Shown here piece by piece: positions 49,410 through 58,023 of a stretch of DNA of 64,000 nucleotides. Below the pieces are notes generated by a model, which did no database searches, had not been told where the DNA came from, and worked only from the letters and a program-made list of their open reading frames with translations. Made by a program: the position numbers and the translations under genes. Source of the DNA: Microbacterium hydrocarbonoxydans (GTDB taxonomy: Bacteria; Actinomycetota; Actinomycetes; Actinomycetales; Microbacteriaceae); NCBI RefSeq assembly GCF_904831005.1, contig NZ_LR882982.1, forward strand, positions 2,790,001 to 2,854,000, written 5' to 3'. How positions within the stretch are numbered: the stretch's first letter is position 1; each line of letters opens with the position of its first letter.

Positions 49410-50108
49410 TCACTGCACGATGACGGCGTTCTTCTCGACGACCTCGGCCATGGTGGCCTCGACATCACCGCCGGTGCAGTCGACGATCACGTAGAGCCCG
49501 ACACCCGTCGCAGTGAAGGCGCGAGCCGCCATGATCCATCGTCGGTCGCCTCCCTCTTCGCCCAGCAGACGGCGGTTCTCGACGTCGGCGTTGCCGTCGA
49601 TCTGGTAACTGAACGCGCTCGTCGTGGCCGCGGTCGAGATGGCGGCGACATCGGTCTCGCCGAGGATCACAGCGAGCATGGCGTCGGAGCTCGCGCTGTC
49701 GTCTCCGGGCACGGTCGGCACGTCGGGGATGAGCCCCTGCCAGAACCGCGCCGTGCAGGTGTCGTCGACGGTGCCGTAGGTCCAGCCGCCGTTGCCGTCA
49801 TCGGGCGAAACGGTCTTCCAGCCCTCGTCGGTGAGAAGGCCGTCGCCCCACTGGATGTAGGCGGTGGAGGGCAGCTCGGCGCCGTCGGCGAAGGTGAGAG
49901 ACGGGGGCAGATCGCCGGCCGGCGCGTCGGAGGGCTCGTCCGACGGGACTCCCGACGAGCTGGTGGGCGAAGGAGCGGGGCCGTCGCCACTCGGATCGTT
50001 CGCCGGAATCTGCGCGTAGACGCATCCGCTCAGCGGGAGCATCGCGAGGGCGACGACCGCGACGGCGGTCCTGCGGAGCAGAGGGGAGGCCTGCGATACA
50101 CGCGTCAT
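49410..50108 (-). CDS. Secreted lipoprotein of unknown function
   Basis: A 232-residue lipoprotein with twin-Arg-containing signal ending in the lipobox LSGC (Cys29), a Ser/Pro/Asp-rich linker (about 38-66), and a globular domain (about 68-232). Two cysteines in that domain (DDTCTARF and VIVDCTGG) could form a disulfide. No known domain is recognised; the fold may be PknH-like/beta-rich by appearance only. It ends near the DUF3817 gene (convergent). Confidence 0.7.
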   Translation of the reverse strand: MTRVSQASPLLRRTAVAVVALAMLPLSGCVYAQIPANDPSGDGPAPSPTSSSGVPSDEPSDAPAGDLPPSLTFADGAELPSTAYIQWGDGLLTDEGWKTVSPDDGNGGWTYGTVDDTCTARFWQGLIPDVPTVPGDDSASSDAMLAVILGETDVAAISTAATTSAFSYQIDGNADVENRRLLGEEGGDRRWIMAARAFTATGVGLYVIVDCTGGDVEATMAEVVEKNAVIVQ

Positions 50109-50153
50109 GCGGGTCAGCCTACTCGCGAGCTGCCGCGCTGCTGCCTGGGCCCG

Positions 50154-50200
50154 AGGGCTGGGCCTGAGGGCTGGGCCTGAGGGCTGAGGGCTGGGGGGTA
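50154..50200. repeat. Tandem GAGGGCTGGGCCT microrepeat
   Basis: Three and a half imperfect copies of a 13-bp unit (GAGGGCTGGGCCT) lie in the 324-bp gene-free stretch upstream of the lipoprotein gene. The remainder of this stretch holds two REP-like hairpins and a CAGACC microrepeat (about 50403-50420). Confidence 0.7.
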
Positions 50201-50240
50201 AGGAGCCTATGGCCTGGAGGGTCTAGCCTCGCGCCCCGCT

Positions 50241-50295
50241 CAGTTGGCACCTCATGTCGCAATTACGCCGCCCAAGCGACAACAGGTGCCAACTG
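50241..50295. repeat. REP-like hairpin, copy A
   Basis: CAGTTGGCACCT (50241-50252) and AGGTGCCAACTG (50284-50295) form a perfect 12-bp outer stem, extended by TGTCGC/GCGACA to about 20 bp with two mismatches. The loop is about 15 nt beginning AATTACG. Confidence 0.85.
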
Positions 50296-50314
50296 AAGAT
50301 CGGTGCTCGGGGTT

Positions 50315-50369
50315 CAGTTGGCACCTCTTGTCGGAATTACGCCTCGATTGCGACAACAGGTGCCATATG
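50315..50369. repeat. REP-like hairpin, copy B
   Basis: A second copy of the hairpin 74 bp downstream, with the same CAGTTGGCACCT arm and AATTACGCC loop. The right arm ends ATATG instead of AACTG, so the stem is slightly shorter. Eleven bases later a GAACGTGAGGTC segment (50380-50391) matches one in the 6.5-kb repeat block. Confidence 0.8.
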
Positions 50370-50432
50370 AAGGCAGCCTGAACGTGAGGTCAGAGCGCCA
50401 GGCCCAGACCCAGACCCAGAGTCAAGCTCGGC

Positions 50433-51362
50433 TCAGTGGGCCGTGGCGACGCCGACGGCATCCTGCACCATCACCGACGCGACCCGCGCGCCCGCGCCGG
50501 CTGCGACGATCAGCTGCTGCGGCCCGGGGATCGCCGCGTCGCCTGCGGCGTAGAGCCCAGGCACGTCGGTGCGCCCCGAGCGATCTGTGACGAGGTGGCC
50601 GTCTGCATCGACGGAGGGGGTGAAGTCTCGCAGGAATGACAGATCCGTCTGCCACTCGGGCCGCACGAAACCGCCCTCGACGTCGACGACGGTGCCGTCG
50701 ATCAGACGGATCGCCTCGAGGCGCCCACGGTCACCCACGAGCTCGGTGATCGGCTGCCGCAGCACGGCGACACCGGATGCGGCGAGCTCGCCCTCGTCGG
50801 CGGCCGAGACGACATCGGCCCCGAGGGTGAACACCGTGAGGTTCTCGGTCCAGCGTGAGATCAGCCGGGCGCGATCGGCGATGTCCGGTGTCTCGCCGAT
50901 CAGTGCGAGTCGGCGCCCGCGCATCTCCCAGGCATCGCACGCCGCGCAGCTGAAGAGGCTGATGCCGTAGAAGCCGCGAAGGTTCGGTACCTCGGGCAGC
51001 GTCTCCCGAAGACCTGTCGCGAGCAGCACCGCGCGGGCGGTGACCGTGTCTGTCGGCTCTCTGCGCCCGATCGACGCGGTGAAGCCCGCGCCCTGCTGCG
51101 CGAGCTCGAGCACCCGCACGCGCGTGCGCACCTCGATGTTCGGGTAGGCCGCGAGCTCGTCGCGTGCCATCCGACGCAGCTCGTGCGGTGCGACGCCGTC
51201 TCGTGTGAGGAAGCCGTGCGAGTTCAGCGTGGCCGCGTTGCGGGGGCGATCGGCATCGACCACCAGCACCCGCATGAGCGAGCGTCCCAGGTTCAGCGCG
51301 GCCGACAGCCCCGCGGGGCCGCCGCCGATCACGAGCACGTCGTAGGCATCCGTGTCAGTCAT
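50433..51362 (-). CDS. Thioredoxin-reductase-like NAD(P)/FAD-dependent oxidoreductase
   Basis: A 309-residue flavoprotein with the two-dinucleotide-fold layout of thioredoxin reductase. The FAD motif is VLVIGGGPAGLSAALNLGRS, the redox pair sits in FSCAACDAW (C-A-A-C), a NAD(P) motif follows (RRLALIGETPDIADRARLISRW, a departure from G-x-G-x-x-G), and the FAD end motif is VPGLYAAGDAAIPGPQQLIVAAGAGARVA. The altered nucleotide motif suggests an atypical reductant, as in ferredoxin- or flavin-linked family members. ATG 51362 has GAGGGG 6 nt upstream. Confidence 0.85.
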   Translation of the reverse strand: MTDTDAYDVLVIGGGPAGLSAALNLGRSLMRVLVVDADRPRNAATLNSHGFLTRDGVAPHELRRMARDELAAYPNIEVRTRVRVLELAQQGAGFTASIGRREPTDTVTARAVLLATGLRETLPEVPNLRGFYGISLFSCAACDAWEMRGRRLALIGETPDIADRARLISRWTENLTVFTLGADVVSAADEGELAASGVAVLRQPITELVGDRGRLEAIRLIDGTVVDVEGGFVRPEWQTDLSFLRDFTPSVDADGHLVTDRSGRTDVPGLYAAGDAAIPGPQQLIVAAGAGARVASVMVQDAVGVATAH

Positions 51363-51516
51363 GCGCACCCCTCGGCGAAGGGCGATGTCGGCCGTGCGCT
51401 CGGCGCGGGAGCGCCGATCCTGGCGACGCCGCCGGCGGGCGCTCGTCGGGCGAGCGGTCTCCGCTGACTCCAGTCTGCCACGTCTCTACTGAGGGTCGCC
51501 TAACCAGCTGGCGGCG

Positions 51517-51643
51517 ATGCGTGCGGGCTCAGCGCGACGACATCGCCGATGACGACGACCGCCGGCGAGCGCACCTGTCGGGCGGCGGCGAGGTGCGTGA
51601 TCGTGACCCGCTGGCGCTCGCCGAAGCCGTCTTCGACGATCGC
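51517..51643 (-). pseudogene. Duplicated 3' fragment of cobA
   Basis: These 127 bp match 52259-52403, the 3' end of the intact cobA gene, in the same orientation. The differences are one substitution and an 18-bp deletion between two GATCGTG repeats. The stop codon is not included, so the frame reads on to 51500. It has no start and cannot make a functional methyltransferase. It borders a lower-GC segment carrying one lipoprotein gene. The rest of 51363-51746 holds nothing else recognisable apart from the upstream region of that gene. Confidence 0.88.
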
Positions 51644-51746
51644 GGCGGGGCGGCGTCGACGAGCAGGGACGCCCGGCGCTGGGATGCTGGTATCTTCCAC
51701 GTAGCGGCGAGCCAATTGAGTCTTTCAGTCGCTATCCTCGAGGCCA

Positions 51747-52211
51747 ATGGCCAATCGCTTATACACCGGACTTGCGCTCGCAGCGGCGTCGTTTTTCCTT
51801 CTGACTGGATGCGGCAGTGAGCCCGCACCGCCGGTGTCTGTCGAAGAGGCCGAACGATCAACTGACTCCGTTCTCGTTGCGGCGGACGAGGCCTTCCGTA
51901 CCGGCGACTTCGATGGTTTCTGCCGCGAGTTCGCCGCAGATATCGCTATGTGTTCGAGCGACGTCGAAGCGTGGCAAGACGCGAACGGGCCCGCGCCCTC
52001 GCTTGAATCTGTCTCCACTAGCTTCACCCCGCTCACAACTTCAACGCCGCGAGTTCGATTTGAAGGCGAGTTTGTGGACGGTTCGTCGTTCGCATCAGAA
52101 ACGGAGGTGGTACGCGACACCTCGCGTGAGGTCAAACTCGTCAATCCGGTGTTCTGGGTACCCCGAACAGTGCAGGACGGGACCGGGCCTTCGGCCCCAC
52201 AAACACCCTGA
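51747..52211 (+). CDS. Small lipoprotein carried on a lower-GC insert
   Basis: A 154-residue lipoprotein: signal with lipobox LTGC (Cys22), then a mostly soluble domain with EEAERSTDSVLVAADEAFRTGDFDGFCREFAADIAMC, suggestive of an NTF2-like fold but not certain. Base composition and codon use are visibly less GC-rich than in neighbouring genes (codons such as TTT, CTT, ACA, TCA), pointing to acquisition. Its own terminator follows, and a duplicated cobA fragment lies upstream. Function unknown. Confidence 0.7.
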   Translation: MANRLYTGLALAAASFFLLTGCGSEPAPPVSVEEAERSTDSVLVAADEAFRTGDFDGFCREFAADIAMCSSDVEAWQDANGPAPSLESVSTSFTPLTTSTPRVRFEGEFVDGSSFASETEVVRDTSREVKLVNPVFWVPRTVQDGTGPSAPQTP

Positions 52212-52245
52212 GCGGTGGTCAGTCGGCCATCCGACCGACCACCGC
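52212..52245. terminator. Bidirectional terminator between the lipoprotein gene and cobA
   Basis: GCGGTGGTCAGTCGG (52212-52226) pairs with 52231-52245 with one mismatch and a 4-nt loop. Confidence 0.8.
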
Positions 52246-52256
52246 CCACGTTCGGG

Positions 52257-52979
52257 TCATGCGTGCGGGCTCAGCGCGACGACATCGCCGATGACGACGA
52301 CCGCCGGCGAGCGCACCTGTCGGGCGGCGGCGAGGTGCGCGATCGTGCCCAGCGTGCCGATCGTGACCCGCTGGCGCTCGCCGAAGCCGTCTTCGACGAT
52401 CGCCACGGGGCAGTCGTCACCGCGGGATCCGGCGGCGAGCGTGTGCGCCGAGTGGCCCAGCGTGTTCACGCCCATGAGCAGCACCACGGTGTGGTCGCGT
52501 CCGCCGCCGAGCGCCTCGATCTGATCGTGGGCGCTGGCGATGGTGAAGGTCTCGGCCACCCCGCGCTGGGTCAGCGGGATGCCGGCGACGGCGGGCACCG
52601 ACACCGCGCTGGTGACACCTGAGACCACCTCGACCGCAACGCCGGCGGCCTCGCAGAACAGCTGCTCCTCGCGTCCGCGCCCGAACACGAACGGATCGCC
52701 CCCTTTGAGACGCACGACCCGGCGCCCCTCGAGGGCGAGACCGACGAGCATCTCGTTGATGCCGTCCTGCGGCACGGGGTGATGGCCGGGGAGCTTGCCG
52801 ACGTCGATCACCTCGGCCGTGATCTCGTGGCCCTCGGCGGCGAGCTGAGCGAGCACGGCACGCGCGCCGAGACGATCGGCGACGATGACATCGGCATCCT
52901 GCAGTGCCCGCAGCCCGCGCAGCGTGAGGAGCCCCGCATCTCCGGGCCCCGCCCCGACCAGCGTCACCCGGCCGGTCAT
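52257..52979 (-). CDS. cobA: Uroporphyrinogen-III C-methyltransferase
   Basis: A 240-residue SAM-dependent tetrapyrrole methyltransferase: VTLVGAGPGDAGLLTLRGLRALQDADVIVADRL, VRLKGGDPFVFGRGREEQ, GVTSAVSVPAVAGIPLTQRGVAETFTIA and VLLMGVNTL. It converts uroporphyrinogen III to precorrin-2, for siroheme or cobalamin. The ATG at 52979 overlaps the stop of the upstream chelatase gene (ATGA), so the two are translationally coupled. No precorrin-2 dehydrogenase is in view. Its last 145 bp are duplicated upstream of the nearby lipoprotein gene. Confidence 0.93.
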   Translation of the reverse strand: MTGRVTLVGAGPGDAGLLTLRGLRALQDADVIVADRLGARAVLAQLAAEGHEITAEVIDVGKLPGHHPVPQDGINEMLVGLALEGRRVVRLKGGDPFVFGRGREEQLFCEAAGVAVEVVSGVTSAVSVPAVAGIPLTQRGVAETFTIASAHDQIEALGGGRDHTVVLLMGVNTLGHSAHTLAAGSRGDDCPVAIVEDGFGERQRVTIGTLGTIAHLAAARQVRSPAVVVIGDVVALSPHA

Positions 52980-53692
52980 GCGCTGCGGACGCCGGCGAGC
53001 AGCTGTGCGGCCGCCTCTTCGTAGCGTGCGACGACCAGATCGATCAGCGGCTGCGGCACGGTGATGCCGTCGAGGAGCGGCGGGGGGAGTGTGCGGCCCG
53101 ACGCCTGTCGCGCGGCGAGGTCGAAGAAAAATCCGTGGGCGAGCAGATACGTCGAGACCGCGGCGCCGGGGTGCGCCTCGAGCACCTGAGGCAGATCGGG
53201 TCGCCGTGCGGCGAGGTAGGCCAGCTCGACGGCAGCGCCGAGTCGCACCGACAGCAGCGACGCCATCGCCTCGGCGTCGGTGAGCGAAGCGGGATCGCGT
53301 GATCCGGCGACCGCCAGGATCACCGGCTCGCCCATGTTCGCGGAGCCGTCGTCGGGGGATGCTGCGGCGAGGCGGTCGGCCAGGACCTCGGCGAGTCTCG
53401 CGTCCGGCCCCATGGGCGCGCTCACGACGGCATCGGCCTTTCCGGCGGCCATGCCGTGCAGGTCGTGATGCACGTGGAAGCCGCGGGAGAGGAGCAGCGG
53501 CACGATCACGAGCGGACCCTCGATCATCGGCACGACATCGGCGGCATCCGGCTGTTGCACGTCGACGAAGGCGCTCTGCACCTCGACGTCGGGGAGGGCG
53601 GCGGCGACGGCGACGACGAGCTCTGCGATGGCGCGCGCACCCTCGGCATCCGAGGTCCCGTGCGAGACGGCGAGCAGGATGGGGCGGCTCAT
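52976..53692 (-). CDS. Sirohydrochlorin chelatase (CbiX/SirB type)
   Basis: A 238-residue class II chelatase with two CbiX-like halves: ILLAVSHGTSDAEG (metal-binding His11), VEVQSAFVDVQQPD, VPLLLSRGFHVHHDL in the first half, and VILAVAGSRDP and TYLLAHGFFFDL in the second. It inserts Fe2+ into sirohydrochlorin to make siroheme for sulfite or nitrite reductase; Co2+ insertion for cobalamin is possible. It is first in a two-gene unit with cobA. Confidence 0.88.
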   Translation of the reverse strand: MSRPILLAVSHGTSDAEGARAIAELVVAVAAALPDVEVQSAFVDVQQPDAADVVPMIEGPLVIVPLLLSRGFHVHHDLHGMAAGKADAVVSAPMGPDARLAEVLADRLAAASPDDGSANMGEPVILAVAGSRDPASLTDAEAMASLLSVRLGAAVELAYLAARRPDLPQVLEAHPGAAVSTYLLAHGFFFDLAARQASGRTLPPPLLDGITVPQPLIDLVVARYEEAAAQLLAGVRSA

Positions 53693-53785
53693 GCAAGGAC
53701 TCTAAAGGAGGAGTGTGACGGCGGTGTTTCGCGCGCATCGCCGATGCGGTCCCCGCGATGTGAACTCCGGAGAGAGGCGTGGGGC

Positions 53786-53812
53786 AAAGTTGAGCCGATT
53801 CATATCAACTTT
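53786..53812. promoter_or_regulatory. Inverted repeat upstream of the dnaK promoter
   Basis: AAAGTTGA (53786-53793) and TCAACTTT (53805-53812) form a perfect 8-bp inverted repeat with an 11-nt spacer immediately before the -35 box. The TTGAG core resembles a degenerate HAIR half-site, so it may be a second, weaker HspR site. Confidence 0.4.
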
Positions 53813-53814
53813 GT

Positions 53815-53841
53815 TTGACAGCATCCGCACGGGGTTGTACA

Positions 53842-53843
<2 letters not shown>
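53815..53843 (+). promoter_or_regulatory. Vegetative promoter of the dnaK operon
   Basis: TTGACA (53815-53820) and TACAGT (53838-53843) at 17-nt spacing, an excellent sigma-70-type match, followed by a 78-nt leader with the HAIR operator and a strong AAAGGAGAA ribosome-binding site. Confidence 0.8.
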
Positions 53844-55784
<1,941 letters not shown>

Positions 55785-55786
55785 TC

Positions 55787-56428
55787 ATGACGGACAAGAA
55801 CTTCGAAGGTGACGACGAGGTTCGCAGCGAGGGGTCGGATGCTCATGCATCCGGCCCCGCGCCGCAGAACCCCGACTCGCGCGAGGCAGCAGCGGCTGAA
55901 GGATCCGATGAGACGCCGGTCGACGGTGCTCCCGACGGGCTGACGGTCGACGACATCCTCGGCGCCACCCAGACCGGCGAGGCCGCGGCAGAGGATGCCG
56001 TGCTCGCCGACCTGGAGTCGACGCTTCTCAACGACCTCAAGCGTCTGCAGGCCGAGTACGCCAACTACCGCCGCCGCACCGAAGAGCAGCGTCAGGTAGA
56101 GATCGAGCGGGCGAAGGGCGAGGCCGCGAAGGGCCTCATCCCCGTGCTCGACGACCTCGCCCGCGCCGCTCAGCACGGTGACCTCGTCGAGGGCACGCCC
56201 TTCGCCGTGATCGCTGAGAAGGTGCGCGCTGTGGTCGAGCGGCTCGGAGTCGTCTCGTACGGCGAGCAGGGTGAGGAATTCGACCCCCAGCGCCATGAGG
56301 CGATCTTCCAGCAGCCCACCCCGGGCGCCGACAAGACCACGGTGCTCGAGGTCGTCGAGGTGGGCTACCGCCTCGGTGATGTCGAGCTGCGTCCTGCGAA
56401 GGTCGTCGTCGCCGTACCTGCAGAGTAG
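55787..56428 (+). CDS. grpE: Nucleotide exchange factor GrpE
   Basis: A 213-residue protein. The acidic, disordered N-terminus (1-75) is followed by the long dimerising coiled coil (LLNDLKRLQAEYANYRRRTEEQRQVEIERAKGEAAKGLIPVLDDLARA). The beta-wing domain has LGVVSYGEQGEEFDPQRHEAIFQQPT and the hallmark VLEVVEVGYRLGDVELRPAKVVVA. It releases ADP from DnaK. It lies 2 nt after dnaK and 7 nt before dnaJ. Confidence 0.97.
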   Translation: MTDKNFEGDDEVRSEGSDAHASGPAPQNPDSREAAAAEGSDETPVDGAPDGLTVDDILGATQTGEAAAEDAVLADLESTLLNDLKRLQAEYANYRRRTEEQRQVEIERAKGEAAKGLIPVLDDLARAAQHGDLVEGTPFAVIAEKVRAVVERLGVVSYGEQGEEFDPQRHEAIFQQPTPGADKTTVLEVVEVGYRLGDVELRPAKVVVAVPAE

Positions 56429-56435
56429 GTGATCG

Positions 56436-57425
56436 ATGGCTAGCCAGGACTGGTTCGACAAGGACTTCTACAAGACACTCGGGGTCACGAAGGACGTCAG
56501 CGACGCCGATCTCAAGAAGACGTACCGCAAGCTCGCTCGCAAGTATCACCCCGATTCGAATCAGGGTGATGAGAAGGCGGAGGCGAAGTTCAAGGAGGTC
56601 AGCGAGGCGTACTCGGTGCTCTCCGATGCCGAACAGCGCAAGGAGTACGACGAGATCCGCGCGATGGGCTCCGGTGCTCGCTTCACGGCGGGCGGCGCGG
56701 GCGCGGGCGGCTTCGAAGACGTCTTCAGCCGGTTCGGGCAGCAGGGGCGCGGCCAGCAGCAGACCGCCGACTTCGAGGACATCTTCGCGATGTTCAACCA
56801 GGGCCAGGGCGGCTCGTTCGGCTCCGGCCGGTTCGGGCAGACCTCGGGCGGATTCCGCGGGTTCGGCGGCCCTCAGAAGGGGGCCGACGTCACGGCGCGC
56901 ACGACGCTCGACTTCGTGACGGCTGTGCAGGGTGAGACCATCACCCTGCAGGGTGACGACGGCAAGCCGTTCAAGGTGAAGATCCCCGCCGGAGTCGCCG
57001 ACGGGCAGAAGATCAGGCTGCGCGGTCGTGGCCGACCCTCGCCCGACGGCGGCGAGAGCGGTGACGTCGTGGTGCAGATCGCGGTGCGACCGCATCCGGT
57101 CTTCACCCGGGAGGGTCTCAACCTGCGTGTGGTCGTGCCCGTGACGTTCACCGAGGCGGCGCTCGGCGCCACCATCGAGGTGCCGACGCTCAGCGGCGAC
57201 ACGGTCAAGCTCCGTGTCGCACCCGGCACGCCGTCCGGACGCGTGCTGCGCGTCAAGGGGCGCGGAGTCACCACCTCGAAGGGCACGGGCGACCTGCTCG
57301 CCGAGCTGCAGATCGCGGTGCCCGCGCACCTCGACGACGCGGCACGCGAGGCGCTGGAGAAGTTCCAGTCGCTCGAGCCCGCAGAGAACCCGCGCGCCGA
57401 CCTGATGGCGAAAGCGCGTCGGTGA
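56436..57425 (+). CDS. DnaJ-family co-chaperone without a zinc finger
   Basis: A 329-residue J-protein. The J domain (about 8-75) has KTLGVTKDVSDADLKKTYRKLARKYHPDSN, including the HPD motif. A Gly/Phe-rich linker (about 80-145) and two C-terminal beta domains (about 150-310) follow. The four CxxCxGxG zinc repeats of classical DnaJ are absent, so it is type B (CbpA-like), although it occupies the dnaJ position of the operon. It stimulates DnaK ATPase and delivers substrates. Confidence 0.92.
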   Translation: MASQDWFDKDFYKTLGVTKDVSDADLKKTYRKLARKYHPDSNQGDEKAEAKFKEVSEAYSVLSDAEQRKEYDEIRAMGSGARFTAGGAGAGGFEDVFSRFGQQGRGQQQTADFEDIFAMFNQGQGGSFGSGRFGQTSGGFRGFGGPQKGADVTARTTLDFVTAVQGETITLQGDDGKPFKVKIPAGVADGQKIRLRGRGRPSPDGGESGDVVVQIAVRPHPVFTREGLNLRVVVPVTFTEAALGATIEVPTLSGDTVKLRVAPGTPSGRVLRVKGRGVTTSKGTGDLLAELQIAVPAHLDDAAREALEKFQSLEPAENPRADLMAKARR

Positions 57426-57467
57426 CGACGATGATGACGACGACCGCGAACACCGGAGGTGAAGGGC

Positions 57468-57899
57468 ATGGCTGACCCGCACATGGACTCCGACACCCCG
57501 GTGTTCGCGATCGCCGTCGCGGCGCAGCTCGCGGGAATGCACCCGCAGACGCTGCGTCAGTACGACCGCATCGGACTGGTCGTTCCCGGTCGCACCTCCG
57601 GTGGCTCGCGTCGGTACTCGACCCGCAACATCGAACAGCTGCGCGAGGTCGCACAGCTCTCCTCCGAGGGCATGAGCCTTCCGGCCATCGCGCGTCTGCT
57701 CGACCTCGAAGACGAGAACCGGATGCTGCAGCGCCGTGTCGCGGAGCTCGACGCCGCGCTGCGCGCCGAGCGCGAGAACCGACCCGGAGCGCGAGTCTTC
57801 GCCGCGGGTTCGGCCGGCGTCATCCCGATGCCCGGCGGTCGTCGTCTTCGTCGATCGGCCGAGGTCGTGCTCTGGCGTCCCGGGAGCAGCCGAGGCTGA
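57468..57899 (+). CDS. hspR: Heat-shock repressor HspR (MerR family)
   Basis: A 143-residue MerR-type protein: VFAIAVAAQLAGMHPQTLRQYDRIGLVVPGRTSGGSRRYSTRNIEQLREVAQLSSEGMSLPAIARLLDLE forms the winged helix, followed by a coiled coil (ENRMLQRRVAELDAALRAE) and a basic tail. HspR with DnaK as co-repressor controls HAIR sites such as that at 53842-53862. ATG 57468 is chosen because GGAGG lies 8 nt upstream. clpB, often next in this operon, is not present here. Confidence 0.93.
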   Translation: MADPHMDSDTPVFAIAVAAQLAGMHPQTLRQYDRIGLVVPGRTSGGSRRYSTRNIEQLREVAQLSSEGMSLPAIARLLDLEDENRMLQRRVAELDAALRAERENRPGARVFAAGSAGVIPMPGGRRLRRSAEVVLWRPGSSRG

Positions 57900-58008
57900 G
57901 CGCCGACGCAGTGCGGCCCCGCACGATCGCGCCGGATCCCGCGCAGGACGCACGGATCCCGGGCCGGTGCAGGAGGCTGAACCGCATCCGTCATCCATCC
58001 GCGCGCGG

Positions 58009-58014
58009 TATCGT
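58009..58014 (+). promoter_or_regulatory. -10 element upstream of the amine oxidase gene
   Basis: TATCGT lies 9 nt before ATG 58024 with no Shine-Dalgarno sequence between, again suggesting leaderless transcription. Confidence 0.4.
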
Positions 58015-58023
58015 TGCGACACG

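Noticed and set aside
51500..51715. A separate short gene upstream of the low-GC lipoprotein
   Set aside because: The frame consists of the duplicated cobA tail with a deletion, lost stop and unrelated ends, so it is a pseudogene fragment.
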